The position numbers were made by a program, and so were the translations under genes. Positions 17,084-26,295 of a stretch of DNA of 64,000 nucleotides are shown piece after piece; the stretch's first letter is position 1, and the number at the start of each line of letters is the position of its first letter. This DNA comes from DASSLY01 sp035689185. Lineage in GTDB: Bacteria > Actinomycetota > Actinomycetes > Actinomycetales > Dermatophilaceae. The notes beneath the pieces were generated by a model. It did not search any database. It was not told the origin of the DNA and saw only the letters and a list, made by a program, of their open reading frames with translations. The DNA lies in NCBI GenBank assembly GCA_035689185.1, contig DASSLY010000033.1, positions 30,994 to 94,993 of the forward strand, given 5' to 3'.

Positions 17084-17962
17084 GTGCAGCTGAGCCCGGA
17101 CTTCGCCGTCGTCGAGGTCCTGGCCGTGCGTTGGCTGGGCTACCTGGGGCTGGTCATGTTGCTCGGCACCGCGCTGTTCGTCAGCTGGATCTGGCCGGAC
17201 GGGCGCAGTGACCGGGTGCTCAGCCGGCTGCTGGTCGTGGGTGGCGCCCTCAGCGCGGTTTCGACCGTGGCGTTGCCGCTGGTGTCCGGGGCGCCGGGGT
17301 CGACCGCGTGGGAGGGGGCGCTCGCCGGGCGAGCCGGCGCCATGGCGTTAGGCCGGCTGGCCCTGTTCGTCCTGGCGGTCGGTTTCGGGCCCAACGTCGT
17401 GAGCACCGCCCGTCGCTACCCGGTCCTGGTGACGGGGTGGTGCCTGGCCGTGGTGGAGACCTACGTGATCGGCTCGCCGGCGCCGGCGGGGCCGTATGCC
17501 GTCGCGACGGTCGTTGCGGCGACCGGCCACCTGCTCGCCACCGCGACCTGGCTGGGCGGCCTGCTTGCGCTGTCCGCCGTGCTGCTGCCGCGTACTTCCC
17601 TGGACATCCTCGACCTGGTCATCTCACGGTTCTCGAGGGTGGCGGTCATCAGCGTGCTAGTCCTGTCGGTGACAGGTGCGGTGCATGCGCTGGCGACCGC
17701 GGGCGGGCTGAGTCCGTTGCTCGGCTCCCGGTACGGCGCCGTCCTGTTCGTCAAGGTCTGCGTGTTCGCGGTCATGCTCGTGCTCGGCAACCAGGGCCGC
17801 CGGTATGCCGTGCGGCTGGCACATCGCCGGGCCAATCCGGGGGTGGTCGCCGCGGACACCGACATCCGGGTGCTGGCGGTGGCGGTCGGCGGCGAGTTCG
17901 CCCTGGCGCTGGGCGTGCTCGCGGTGACCGCCGTGCTGGTCCAGGCGGGAGCGGCCAGCTGA
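17084..17962 (+). CDS. CopD-domain membrane protein (copper resistance D-like)
   Basis: A 292-residue integral membrane protein with about eight hydrophobic helices. The segment GHLLATATWLGGLLALSAVLL has the GHxxxxxxWxGG pattern of the CopD domain, and a second FVKVCVFAVMLVLGN helix fits the family. CopD-type proteins are linked to copper uptake or tolerance. The start is poorly defined: GTG 17084 gives a sensible N-terminus before the first helix but lacks a clear ribosome-binding site. No CopC or copper chaperone is adjacent, so copper involvement is family inference. Confidence 0.75.
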   Translation: MQLSPDFAVVEVLAVRWLGYLGLVMLLGTALFVSWIWPDGRSDRVLSRLLVVGGALSAVSTVALPLVSGAPGSTAWEGALAGRAGAMALGRLALFVLAVGFGPNVVSTARRYPVLVTGWCLAVVETYVIGSPAPAGPYAVATVVAATGHLLATATWLGGLLALSAVLLPRTSLDILDLVISRFSRVAVISVLVLSVTGAVHALATAGGLSPLLGSRYGAVLFVKVCVFAVMLVLGNQGRRYAVRLAHRRANPGVVAADTDIRVLAVAVGGEFALALGVLAVTAVLVQAGAAS

Positions 17963-17980
17963 CCGCCTCGAGAACGCCCA

Positions 17981-18004
17981 GCCCGGGCCGTGGCCGGCTC
18001 GGGC
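17981..18004. terminator. Bidirectional hairpin between convergent genes
   Basis: A 10-bp stem with one G-T pair (GCCCGGGCCG / CGGCTCGGGC, loop TGGC) centred between the CopD-like stop at 17962 and the flavoenzyme stop at 18036. Probably ends both transcripts. Confidence 0.55.
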
Positions 18005-18035
18005 CGGCTGGCGGCGACATGGGCAGGTCGCCTGC

Positions 18036-19406
18036 TCAGCTGGCGTACACCTTGCCCGGGTTCATGATGCCGCTCGGGTCGAAGACGGCCTTCACGGCCC
18101 GCTGCCGGTCGATCTCGGCCTCGCCGAGCTCACGCGGCAGGAAGCCACGTTTCACGGTGCCGATGCCGTGCTCTCCGGTCACGGTGCCGCCTGCCGCCAA
18201 GGCCACCATCACAAGGTCGGCGAAGGCGGCCTCGGCCCGTTGCCGGCTGCCGGGCACCAGCGGGTCGAAGAAGAAGCAGGGGTGCAGGTTGCCGTCCCCG
18301 GCGTGGCCGGACATGGTCAGCTCCACGTCCCGCTCGCGGCCGATTCGGGCGCCGGCCTCGATCAGCTGCTGCAACCGGGCCAGCGGCACGCACACGTCCT
18401 CGACGAACCGGGCTCCCTTGGCCTCTAGGGCCGGGTTCAATGCGCGGCGCCCGGCCAGCAGCGCGTCCCCCTCCTGCTGGTCGTCGGCGACGGCGACCTC
18501 GGTCGCGCCAGCGGCGGCCAGCCGCCCGGCATACCGCTGCACGTCCTCGTAGGCATGCCCCGGCCGGTCCGAGCACACGATGAGCGCGGCGGCGCAGTCT
18601 TGGGGGAAGCCGTAGTCGGCCAGCGCCTGGATCGCGGCCAGGCTGGGCGCGTCCAGGATCTCCAGCAGGCTCGGCCGGTGCCGGTCGGCGCGCAGCGCGA
18701 GGACCGCGTCGATGGCCGCCGCCAGGGTGGCGAACGTCGCCAGGGCGGTCAGCGTCGGGTCGGGCGCGGGAAGCAGCCGGACCACGACCTCGGTGACGAC
18801 CCCGAGGGTGCCTTCCGAGCCGACGAACAGCCCGGTGAGGTCCAGCCCGGCCACCCCCTTGGCGGTGGTGTGCCCGGTCCGGGTGACCGCGCCACCCGGC
18901 AGCACGACCTCGAGGCTGCGCACGTAGTCGGCCGTGACGCCGTACTTGACGCAGCACAGGCCGCCCGCGTTGGTCGCGACGTTGCCGCCGACCGTGCAGA
19001 AGGCCGACGAGGCCGGGTCCGGGGGGTAGAACAAGCCGTGCTCGGCCACCGCGCGCTTCAGCTCGGCGGTCACCACGCCCGGTTCGACCACAGCGACCGC
19101 CTCCAGTTCATCGATCGCCCGGATCGCGGCCATGCCCTCAAGGTTGAGGACGATGCCCCCCTCCACCGCGGTCGAGCCGCCCGCCAGCCCCGAGCGCGCC
19201 CCCTGCGGGACCACCGGGACCGCGTTCGCCTGGGCGTGCGCGAGCACCTCGACCACGTCCTGCCGGTCCCGGGCCCGGACCACTTCGAAGGACCGGGGCG
19301 CCGTCGCGCCCAGGCTGGCGTCTACCGCATACGAGCGGGCCACGTCCGGGTCTGTGACGTGTGCGCCCCCGGTGAGCGAGCCGGGCAGCGGGATAACGTG
19401 CGGCAC
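18036..19406 (-). CDS. FAD-linked oxidase, glycolate/D-lactate dehydrogenase-like (GlcD family)
   Basis: A 456-residue flavoprotein of the PCMH/VAO type. The FAD-binding half has VVPQGARSGLAGGS, DPASSAFCTVGGNVATNAGG and GSEGTLGVVTEV; the C-terminal cap carries GHAGDGNLHP and GEHGIGTVKRG, family signatures that contact substrate and flavin. Such enzymes oxidise D-2-hydroxyacids such as glycolate or D-lactate. No GlcE/GlcF partners are nearby, so it is probably a single-subunit form. GTG 19406 is preceded by CAGGAT at 6 nt (leaderless pattern). Divergent from ileS, with the T-box between. Confidence 0.85.
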   Translation of the reverse strand: MPHVIPLPGSLTGGAHVTDPDVARSYAVDASLGATAPRSFEVVRARDRQDVVEVLAHAQANAVPVVPQGARSGLAGGSTAVEGGIVLNLEGMAAIRAIDELEAVAVVEPGVVTAELKRAVAEHGLFYPPDPASSAFCTVGGNVATNAGGLCCVKYGVTADYVRSLEVVLPGGAVTRTGHTTAKGVAGLDLTGLFVGSEGTLGVVTEVVVRLLPAPDPTLTALATFATLAAAIDAVLALRADRHRPSLLEILDAPSLAAIQALADYGFPQDCAAALIVCSDRPGHAYEDVQRYAGRLAAAGATEVAVADDQQEGDALLAGRRALNPALEAKGARFVEDVCVPLARLQQLIEAGARIGRERDVELTMSGHAGDGNLHPCFFFDPLVPGSRQRAEAAFADLVMVALAAGGTVTGEHGIGTVKRGFLPRELGEAEIDRQRAVKAVFDPSGIMNPGKVYAS

Positions 19407-19424
19407 CCGCCCATCCTGCCCCGG

Positions 19425-19682
19425 TAGACTCGGCGGCACAGGCGTCGACCCGGCCATCACCGGCGAGCTTCCGGAAGAACGGCGGCCCACCCGGGCCGCT
19501 CAGTAGAACCGGACGGGGTAGGCCCGTCACAGCCGGAACGAAGCGGCCGTATGCCGCGCAGCGCACCCTCGCTGCGGGACCTGCGGCAAGCGAGGTGGTA
19601 CCGCGGCGCGCCCGGGCGGACCGGGCGGCGTCGTCCTCGTGGGCCCGACGACGAGCACGACGACCACGGAAGACGCGCAGCG
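19425..19682 (+). promoter_or_regulatory. Translational T-box riboswitch for isoleucine (ileS leader)
   Basis: The leader carries the universal T-box sequence GGTGGTACCGCGG (19594-19606), which pairs with the uncharged tRNA acceptor end. Upstream stem I shows ATC at 19456-19458 as the isoleucine specifier, followed by the AGAACGG and AGTAGAACCGGACGGG blocks typical of actinobacterial ileS leaders. Downstream a GC-rich stem (19620-19665) can hide the region before ATG 19683, the translational version of the switch. High uncharged tRNA-Ile should free the start. Confidence 0.88.
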
Positions 19683-22600
19683 ATGAGCTACCCGAAGACC
19701 CATGCCACCGGCGCCGCGGCGCCCGGGGTGGCGACCAGCCCCCGGTTCCCCGAGATCGAGCAGCGGGTCCTCGCCTACTGGGCGGCCGACGGCACGTTCC
19801 AGGCATCCGTCGAGGGCCGCCCCGCCGGTGCCGACGGCGCCAACGAGTTCGTCTTCTACGACGGGCCGCCGTTCGCCAACGGGCTGCCGCACTACGGCCA
19901 CCTGCTCACCGGCTACGTCAAGGACCTCGTCCCGCGCTACCAGACGATGCGGGGCCGGCGGGTCGAGCGGCGGTTCGGCTGGGACTGCCACGGGCTGCCG
20001 GCCGAGCTGGAGGCCCAGCGGGTGCTGGGGATCACCACCAAGGCGGAGATCCTCGAGCTGGGCATCGAGAAGTTCAACCAGACGTGCCGCCAGTCGGTGC
20101 TGCGCTACACCGACGAGTGGCAGGCCTACGTCACCCGGCAGGCGCGGTGGGTCGACTTCGAGCACGACTACAAGACGCTGAACCCGGACTACATGGAGTC
20201 GGTGACCTGGGCGTTCAAGACCCTGTACGACAAGGGCCTGGTCTACCAGGGCCTACGGGTCCTGCCGTACTGCTGGAACGACGAGACCCCGCTGTCCAAC
20301 CACGAGCTGCGGATGGACGACGACGCCTACCAGCCGCGCCAGGACCCCTCGGTCACCGTGTGGGTGGAGCTGGAGACCGGCGAGCGGCTGCTGGCATGGA
20401 CCACGACGCCGTGGACGTTGCCGAGCAACCTGGCCATGGCGGTCGGCGCCGACGTGGACTACGTGACCGTGCTGCACGACGGGGTTCCGTATGTCGTCGC
20501 GGAGGCCCGGCTAGCGTCATACGCAAGGGAGTTCGGTGAGGCTCCGGAAGTCGTGGCGCGGCGCAAGGGCAGCGACCTGGTGGGGCTCCGGTACGCGCCG
20601 CTGTTCCCGTTCTTCGCCGACGCCGAGGTGTGGGGGACAGGCTCGGCGTTCGTCGTGGTCGCCTCCGACCACGTCACCGTCGAGGACGGCACCGGCGTGG
20701 TTCACCTGGCCCCGGCCTACGGCGAGGACGACCACCGGGTCTGCGAGGCCCACGGGATCCCCGTGTTGCTGACCGTGGACGAGCGTGCGCGGTTCACCTC
20801 CGTCGTGCCGCCGTACTCGGGCCAGCACGTGTTCGAGGCGAACCGGGCGATCATCAACGACCTCAAGGCAGCCGGGGCGCTGCTCCGGGAGGAGAGCTAC
20901 GTCCACGCCTACCCCCACTGCTGGCGGTGCCGGAACCCGTTGATCTACAAAGCGGTTTCCTCCTGGTTCGTGCAGGTGACGGCGTTCCGCGACCGCATGG
21001 TCGAGCTCAACGAGCAGATCACCTGGGTGCCGGACCACGTCAAGCACGGCCAGTTCGGCAAGTGGCTGTCCAACGCCCGCGACTGGTCGATCAGCCGGAA
21101 CCGCTTCTGGGGCAGCCCGATCCCGGTGTGGCAGTCCGACGACCCGGCCTACCCGCGGACGGAGGTCTACGGCTCGTTCGCGGAGCTGTCGGCGGCGTTC
21201 GGCGTCGAGGTGACCGACCTGCACCGGCCGTTCGTGGACGAGCTGGTCCGGCCGAACCCCGACGACCCGCGTCCGGTCGGGCAGGGCCGGTCGATGATGC
21301 GGCGCGTGCCGGACGTGCTCGACGTGTGGTTCGACTCCGGGTCGATGCCGTTCGCCCAGGTCCACTACCCGTTCGAGAGCACCGAGTGGTTCGACAACCA
21401 CTTCCCCGGCGACTTCATCGTGGAGTACGTCAGCCAGACCCGGGGCTGGTTCTACACCATGCACGTCCTGGCGACCGCGCTGTTCGACCGGCCGGCGTTC
21501 AAGTCCTGCGTCAGCCACGGCGTCGTCCTGGGCAGCGACGGGCAGAAGATGAGCAAGTCGCTGCGGAACTACCCGGACGTGTCGGAGGTCTTCGACCGTG
21601 ACGGTGCCGACGCGATGCGCTGGTTCCTCATGTCCTCGCCGATCCTGCGGGGCGGCAACCTGGTCGTGACCGAGCAGGGCATCCGCGACGGGGTGCGGCA
21701 GGTGCTCATCTCGCTGTGGAACACCTGGTACTTCTTCGTCCTCTACGCGAACGCGGCCCGCGGCGGCACGGGGTACCAGGCGTCGTGGTCGACCGCCTCG
21801 ACCGATGTCCTGGACCGGTACCTGCTGGCCAAGCTCGGTGCATTCGTCACCGAGGTGCAGGGCCAGCTGGACGAGTATGACGTCGCCACGGCCTGTGAGT
21901 CGCTGCGGACGTTCCTGGACGTGCTCACCAACTGGTACGTCCGGCGGTCCCGGGAGCGGTTCTGGGACGGGGAGAGCGCGGCGTCCACGGAGGCCTTCGA
22001 CACGCTGTACACCGCGCTGGAGGTGGTGACCCGGGTGGCAGCACCGTTGCTGCCGCTGGTGACCGAGGAGATCTGGCGCGGGCTGACCGGCGGCCGTTCG
22101 GTCCACCTCACCGACTGGCCGGTCGCCGCGGACCTGCCCGCCGACGACGACCTGGTGGCGGCGATGGACCGGGCCCGTGAGGTCTGCTCCGCCGCGCTGG
22201 CGTTGCGCAAGGCTGGCGGGCTGCGGACCCGGCTGCCGTTGCGCGACCTCACCGTCGTGACGGCTGAGGCGACCTCGCTGAAGGAGTTCGCGGCCGTGGT
22301 GGCCGAGGAGGTGAACGTGCGCACGGTGACTCTGATGGAGGAGGGCTCCGGCGCGGACTTCGGTGTCTCGCAACGGCTCACGGTGAACGCCCGGGTCGCC
22401 GGCCCCCGGCTCGGCCGGGACGTGCAGGCCGCGATCAAGGCGAGCAAGTCCGGTGACTGGACGGTGTCCGAGGACGGCCTCGTCACCGTGGGCGGGCTGG
22501 AGCTGCGGGACGGCGAGTACTCCCTGGAGACCGTGGTCGCCGACGGCGGCGCGGCCACGGCGCTGCTCCCCGGCGGCGGCTTCGTGGTGCTGGACACCGC

Positions 22601-22886
22601 GGTGACGCCCGAGCTCGCCGCCGAGGGACTGGCCCGCGACGTCGTCCGTGCCGTCCAGCAGGCCCGGCGGGACGCGGGGCTGGCGGTCACCGACCGGATC
22701 AGCCTCACCGTGCTCGGCGACGAGGCCGTGTGGGCAGCAGTGCTGGCCCATCAGCAGATGCTGATGGCCGAGACGCTCGCGGTCCAGTTCGGCGCGGCCG
22801 CGGACCTGTCCGCGCTGCCCGGCCAGGGAGTCGAAGCTGTCGTGGGCGATGGGCAGCCGGTGCGGCTCGTGCTGGCCAGACGGTGA
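19683..22886 (+). CDS. ileS: Isoleucyl-tRNA synthetase, eukaryote-like type
   Basis: A 1067-residue class I synthetase charging tRNA-Ile. The HIGH motif is HYGH at 70-73 within GPPFANGLPHYGHLLTG, the form found in eukaryote-like, generally mupirocin-tolerant IleRS, rather than the classical bacterial HIGH. KMSKS is at 622-626, the editing domain lies between, and WDCHGLPAE and TRGWFYTMHVL are intact. ATG 19683 is at the end of the T-box; the frame stays open upstream, but those codons are riboswitch sequence. folC starts 7 nt after its stop. Confidence 0.97.
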   Translation: MSYPKTHATGAAAPGVATSPRFPEIEQRVLAYWAADGTFQASVEGRPAGADGANEFVFYDGPPFANGLPHYGHLLTGYVKDLVPRYQTMRGRRVERRFGWDCHGLPAELEAQRVLGITTKAEILELGIEKFNQTCRQSVLRYTDEWQAYVTRQARWVDFEHDYKTLNPDYMESVTWAFKTLYDKGLVYQGLRVLPYCWNDETPLSNHELRMDDDAYQPRQDPSVTVWVELETGERLLAWTTTPWTLPSNLAMAVGADVDYVTVLHDGVPYVVAEARLASYAREFGEAPEVVARRKGSDLVGLRYAPLFPFFADAEVWGTGSAFVVVASDHVTVEDGTGVVHLAPAYGEDDHRVCEAHGIPVLLTVDERARFTSVVPPYSGQHVFEANRAIINDLKAAGALLREESYVHAYPHCWRCRNPLIYKAVSSWFVQVTAFRDRMVELNEQITWVPDHVKHGQFGKWLSNARDWSISRNRFWGSPIPVWQSDDPAYPRTEVYGSFAELSAAFGVEVTDLHRPFVDELVRPNPDDPRPVGQGRSMMRRVPDVLDVWFDSGSMPFAQVHYPFESTEWFDNHFPGDFIVEYVSQTRGWFYTMHVLATALFDRPAFKSCVSHGVVLGSDGQKMSKSLRNYPDVSEVFDRDGADAMRWFLMSSPILRGGNLVVTEQGIRDGVRQVLISLWNTWYFFVLYANAARGGTGYQASWSTASTDVLDRYLLAKLGAFVTEVQGQLDEYDVATACESLRTFLDVLTNWYVRRSRERFWDGESAASTEAFDTLYTALEVVTRVAAPLLPLVTEEIWRGLTGGRSVHLTDWPVAADLPADDDLVAAMDRAREVCSAALALRKAGGLRTRLPLRDLTVVTAEATSLKEFAAVVAEEVNVRTVTLMEEGSGADFGVSQRLTVNARVAGPRLGRDVQAAIKASKSGDWTVSEDGLVTVGGLELRDGEYSLETVVADGGAATALLPGGGFVVLDTAVTPELAAEGLARDVVRAVQQARRDAGLAVTDRISLTVLGDEAVWAAVLAHQQMLMAETLAVQFGAAADLSALPGQGVEAVVGDGQPVRLVLARR

Positions 22887-22893
22887 GCAGGCG

Positions 22894-24282
22894 ATGAGCG
22901 GGCGCCCAGGCGCGGCCCAGCGGCACGCTGCCGAGCAGCTAGAGGTCCGTCGGCGGATGCGCGAGGTGGAGGAGGCGATCCTGGGCCGGACGCCCGAGGG
23001 CATGCCGGAGCCGTCGCTGGAGCGTGTCGTGGCGCTGATGGACCTGCTTGGGCAGCCGCAGCGTGCGTTCCCCGTGGTCCACCTGACCGGGACCAACGGC
23101 AAGACCACCACGACGCGGATAGTGGAACGGCTGCTGCGCGAGCTGGGACTGACGACAGGCCGGTTCATCTCACCGCACCTGCACGACATCCGGGAGCGGG
23201 TGGCCTTGAACGGCAGCCCGGTCGACCCGCAGCGGTTCGTCGCGGCATACGAGGACGTGCTGCCGTTCGTCGAACTGGTGGACGCGCGGTCGGCCGAGCG
23301 GTCCGGACCGCGGATGACCTACTTCGAGGTCGTGGTCGCGGTCGCGTTCGCCGCGTTCGCCGACGCCCCGGTCGACGTCGCGGTGGTCGAGGTGGGGCTG
23401 GGCGGCGCCTGGGATGCGACCAACGTCGCGGACGGGACGGTCGCGGTCGTCACGCCGGTGGCGCTGGACCACCAGCGGCTGCTCGGCGAGCGGGTCGAGC
23501 AGATCGCGGCCGAGAAGAGCGGCATCATCAAGGCGGGCGCCATCGCGGTGAGCGCCGTGCAGGAGCCGGAGGTCGCGGCGGTCCTGATCAATCGCGCTGC
23601 CGAGGTGGGTGCGCGAATCTGCTTCGAGGGCAACGACTTCGGCGTGCTGACCCGGGAGCTGGCGGTGGGCGGGCAGCGTGTCTCGCTGCGTGGCCTGGCC
23701 GGCGACTACGAGGACGTTCTCCTGCCGCTGCACGGGCCGCACCAGGCGCAGAACGCCGCCACGGCCGTGGCGGCGGTGGAGGCGTTCCTCGGCGGCGGCG
23801 AGCAGCGCATCGACCCTGAGGTCGTGCAGGCGGCCTTCGCGGACGTGACGTCGCCGGGACGACTGGAGGTGGTCCGCCGCTCGCCCACCGTCCTGGTCGA
23901 CGCGGCCCACAACCCGGCCGGGGCGCAGTCCCTGCGGACGGCGCTGGAGGACGGATTCACCTTCAGCCGGCTGGTCGGCGTCTTCGGCGTCCTGCAGGAC
24001 AAGGCAGCCGAGCAGATGCTGGAGATCCTGGAGCCGGTGCTCGACCACGTGGTGCTGACCCGCACCACCTCCCCCCGCGCCACCCCGCCGGAGCGGCTGG
24101 CGGAGCTCGCGGCGGACATCTTCGGCGAGGACCGGGTCAGCGTGGTACCGCACCTGCCGGACGCGCTGGACCGAGCCGCCGAGCTGGCCGACGAGGGGGG
24201 AGTGGGCGGCGGGGTCATCGCCACCGGCTCGATCACCACCGTCGGGGAGGTGCGCCGGCTGCTTGGCCGTGAGGACGGCTGA
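22894..24282 (+). CDS. folC: Folylpolyglutamate synthase / dihydrofolate synthase
   Basis: A 462-residue Mur-ligase-fold enzyme that adds glutamate to folates (and, in bacteria, often makes dihydrofolate). The P-loop HLTGTNGKTTTTR is near residues 63-75, followed by SPHLHDIRERV, the VEVGLGGAWDATN block, EKSGIIK and the DAAHNPAG C-terminal signature. All key motifs are present. It lies 7 nt after ileS and is likely cotranscribed, a common actinobacterial arrangement. Confidence 0.95.
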   Translation: MSGRPGAAQRHAAEQLEVRRRMREVEEAILGRTPEGMPEPSLERVVALMDLLGQPQRAFPVVHLTGTNGKTTTTRIVERLLRELGLTTGRFISPHLHDIRERVALNGSPVDPQRFVAAYEDVLPFVELVDARSAERSGPRMTYFEVVVAVAFAAFADAPVDVAVVEVGLGGAWDATNVADGTVAVVTPVALDHQRLLGERVEQIAAEKSGIIKAGAIAVSAVQEPEVAAVLINRAAEVGARICFEGNDFGVLTRELAVGGQRVSLRGLAGDYEDVLLPLHGPHQAQNAATAVAAVEAFLGGGEQRIDPEVVQAAFADVTSPGRLEVVRRSPTVLVDAAHNPAGAQSLRTALEDGFTFSRLVGVFGVLQDKAAEQMLEILEPVLDHVVLTRTTSPRATPPERLAELAADIFGEDRVSVVPHLPDALDRAAELADEGGVGGGVIATGSITTVGEVRRLLGREDG

Positions 24283-24366
24283 GCGCTCGCTCGTGTCCGC
24301 GTATCACCGGGGTGCCCGCCCCTCTCTCCTGCCATGACCGGCCCGCCGTCCGAAGGAGCAGCGAAG

Positions 24367-25371
24367 ATGCCACTGCAGTCGTATGGGGTCCTTGCCGGGC
24401 GCGCGGTCGCCAGCCGCCGGGAGGGTGGGGCGGACACACCGCACTACCAGATCCACCTGCAGGATGCGCAGGGCACGGACTTCCGGGTGGCCGTCAATGT
24501 GATGTCGCAGCAGTCCCCGTCGGAGCTGCTCTACCTGGTCGACGACGACTTCACCCATCCGATCCTGGACCTGCTGCCCGGCGACGGGTGGACGGCGCTG
24601 CCCGCGGCCGCCGGCGGCGCCAACCTCGACTTCATCCGGGGCAACCTGTTCGACCGCTCGGCCATGCGCCTGCTGCCCCCTGACGCCGCCGGCCCGGACA
24701 ACGACCTCGCCGACCTGCTCGACCACTACGTCGGCCAGGCGGTCGCCGACCCCGCGGCCCGGATCCACGCCTTCGGCGAGCGCTGGCCGACCGAGGCCAC
24801 GGTCCCGGACAAGGTCTTCGGCTTCCTGCCCGGCAACGGGGTGCACGACATCCACATGAACCAGGGCAACAGCGGGGCGTTCCGCCGCGACGACGGCGTC
24901 TGGCAGGACGGCGGGCTGCTGCTGCACTTTCCGGACCGGTCCCGGTTCGTCGCGGTGTTCCTGGCCTTCCAGAGCCAGATCTGGCACACCGACGACCAGA
25001 CTGGGCACGCCCTGGGCGACGAGCCGGGTCAGCCGCTGGGCAGCGGTGACGGATCGGTCCGCATCGTCGGCGCCCTCGTCAACCCCGCCGGCCCCGCCCC
25101 CGAGGCCGAGGCGGTGACGTTGCTCAACGCCTCGCCGGCGCCGGTCGACCTGACCGGCTGGCGGGTCGCGGACCGGATGAAGCGCACCTGCCCGGTGCCG
25201 GGGGGCCGCCTGGCCGCGGGTGCGTCCGTGCGCGTGCCACTGGGCGAGGGGGTACAGCTCGGCAACGGCGGAGGCACCATCACCGTTCTCGACCCGGCCG
25301 GGCTCAAGGTGGACGGCGTCGCCTACACCGGCTCGCAGGCGGCCCGGGAGGGCTGGACCCTCGTCTTCTGA
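24367..25371 (+). CDS. YukJ-family (DUF2278) protein with C-terminal lamin-tail domain
   Basis: A 334-residue two-domain protein. Residues about 1-210 match the DUF2278/YukJ type (MPLQSYGVLAGRAV, HYQIHLQDAQGTDFRVAVNV, GVHDIHMNQGNSG). The rest, from about 225, looks like a lamin-tail/LTD beta-sandwich (ALVNPAGPAPEAEAVTLLNAS, DLTGWRVAD). Biochemical function is unknown; LTD domains often mediate binding. ATG 24367 follows AAGGAG. It interrupts the usual folC-DUF4233-ndk order, suggesting insertion of an accessory gene. Confidence 0.8.
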   Translation: MPLQSYGVLAGRAVASRREGGADTPHYQIHLQDAQGTDFRVAVNVMSQQSPSELLYLVDDDFTHPILDLLPGDGWTALPAAAGGANLDFIRGNLFDRSAMRLLPPDAAGPDNDLADLLDHYVGQAVADPAARIHAFGERWPTEATVPDKVFGFLPGNGVHDIHMNQGNSGAFRRDDGVWQDGGLLLHFPDRSRFVAVFLAFQSQIWHTDDQTGHALGDEPGQPLGSGDGSVRIVGALVNPAGPAPEAEAVTLLNASPAPVDLTGWRVADRMKRTCPVPGGRLAAGASVRVPLGEGVQLGNGGGTITVLDPAGLKVDGVAYTGSQAAREGWTLVF

Positions 25372-25398
25372 CACACGGCCCCGTGACAGGCTGACCTC

Positions 25399-25449
25399 GT
25401 GCTCGCCGCCGGTTGCTGCCCCGTCACGACCTCGTCCGGCCTGCCGTGA
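25399..25449 (+). other. Possible 16-codon upstream reading frame coupled to the DUF4233 gene
   Basis: GTG 25399 sits 6 nt after CAGGCT (25387-25392), the leaderless pattern. It encodes 16 residues (VLAAGCCPVTTSSGLP) and its TGA overlaps the downstream GTG in a GTGA. It could let a leaderless transcript pass ribosomes into DUF4233, which has no ribosome-binding site. It may be chance. Confidence 0.3.
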
Positions 25450-25847
25450 GCGGTCTGCGCGTCTACGGACCCCTCGGCCGGATGGCTCGCCGCCTGGCCG
25501 CCGTGGTGCTCGTCGGCCAGGCGCTGGCGGTGTTCTTCGCCGCCCTGGTCGCGCGCGCCCTCGCCGCGCTGGACGTCGGCAGCCCCGAGTGGCAGCTGTG
25601 GGCCGGGGTGGGGCTGGCCGTGGCCTGCGTGCTGGCCTCGGGACTGCTCCGTATGCCGTTCGGAGTCACCGTGGGCTGGGTCTTGCAGGTGCTCACGCTC
25701 GCCTACGCGGTCGTGGTGCCGATGATGCTGGTCGTCGGCGCCGTCTTCCTTGCGCTGTGGCTGATGGCGCTGCTGCAGGGAGCGCGGATGGACGCGCACG
25801 CCGCGCGGGTCGACGCCCAGTGGCGAGCCGACCACCCGCAGGGGTGA
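25446..25847 (+). CDS. DUF4233 small membrane protein
   Basis: A 133-residue protein with four predicted membrane helices (AAVVLVGQALAVFFAALVA, LWAGVGLAVACVLASGLL, a VLQVLTLAYAVVVPMML segment and an FLALWLMALLQGA end) and a charged tail. This family sits between folC and ndk in many actinobacteria, and its function is unknown. GTG 25446 has no ribosome-binding site; see the upstream short frame. Confidence 0.75.
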   Translation: MSGLRVYGPLGRMARRLAAVVLVGQALAVFFAALVARALAALDVGSPEWQLWAGVGLAVACVLASGLLRMPFGVTVGWVLQVLTLAYAVVVPMMLVVGAVFLALWLMALLQGARMDAHAARVDAQWRADHPQG

Positions 25848-25857
25848 TGCCCCGCGG

Positions 25858-25863
25858 TAGGTT
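25858..25863 (+). promoter_or_regulatory. -10 of a leaderless ndk transcript
   Basis: TAGGTT, 6 nt before GTG 25870, inside the 22-nt gap after DUF4233. Confidence 0.5.
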
Positions 25864-25869
25864 CGCGCC

Positions 25870-26295
25870 GTGGCCGACGTCGAGCGCACCCTGGTCCTGG
25901 TCAAACCGGACGGCTACCGCCGCGGGCTCTCCGGGGAGGTGCTGCGCCGGGTCGAGGCCAAGGGCTACCAGCTGGAGGCGCTGGCCGTGCTCACCCCAGA
26001 CCGGGAGCGGCTGTCCCGGCACTACGCCGAGCACGAGGGCAAGCCGTTCTACGAGCCGCTGCTGGAGTTCATGGCCAGCGGGCCGGTGACCGCCGCGGTC
26101 GTCAGCGGCCACCGCTGCATCGAGGGGTTCCGGGCGCTGGCCGGCGCCACCGACCCGAGCGCGGCCCTGCCGGGGACCATCCGCGGGGACCTGGGCCGCG
26201 ACTGGGGGCTGAAGGTCCAGCAGAACATCGTCCACGGTTCGGACTCCCCGCAGTCCGCGGCCCGCGAGATCGCCATCTGGTTCCCCGAGCTGTAG
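25870..26295 (+). CDS. ndk: Nucleoside diphosphate kinase
   Basis: A 141-residue enzyme that transfers the gamma-phosphate from ATP to other nucleoside diphosphates through a phospho-histidine. The active His is in QNIVHGSDS, the family signature; LVLVKPDGYRRG opens the fold and ERLSRHYAEHEGKPFYEPL is typical. Length is normal. No ribosome-binding site precedes GTG 25870, and a good -10 ends 6 nt before it. Confidence 0.96.
   Translation: MADVERTLVLVKPDGYRRGLSGEVLRRVEAKGYQLEALAVLTPDRERLSRHYAEHEGKPFYEPLLEFMASGPVTAAVVSGHRCIEGFRALAGATDPSAALPGTIRGDLGRDWGLKVQQNIVHGSDSPQSAAREIAIWFPEL

Noticed and set aside
19551..19682. N-terminal extension of IleRS
   Set aside because: Those codons are the T-box antiterminator and sequester stem.
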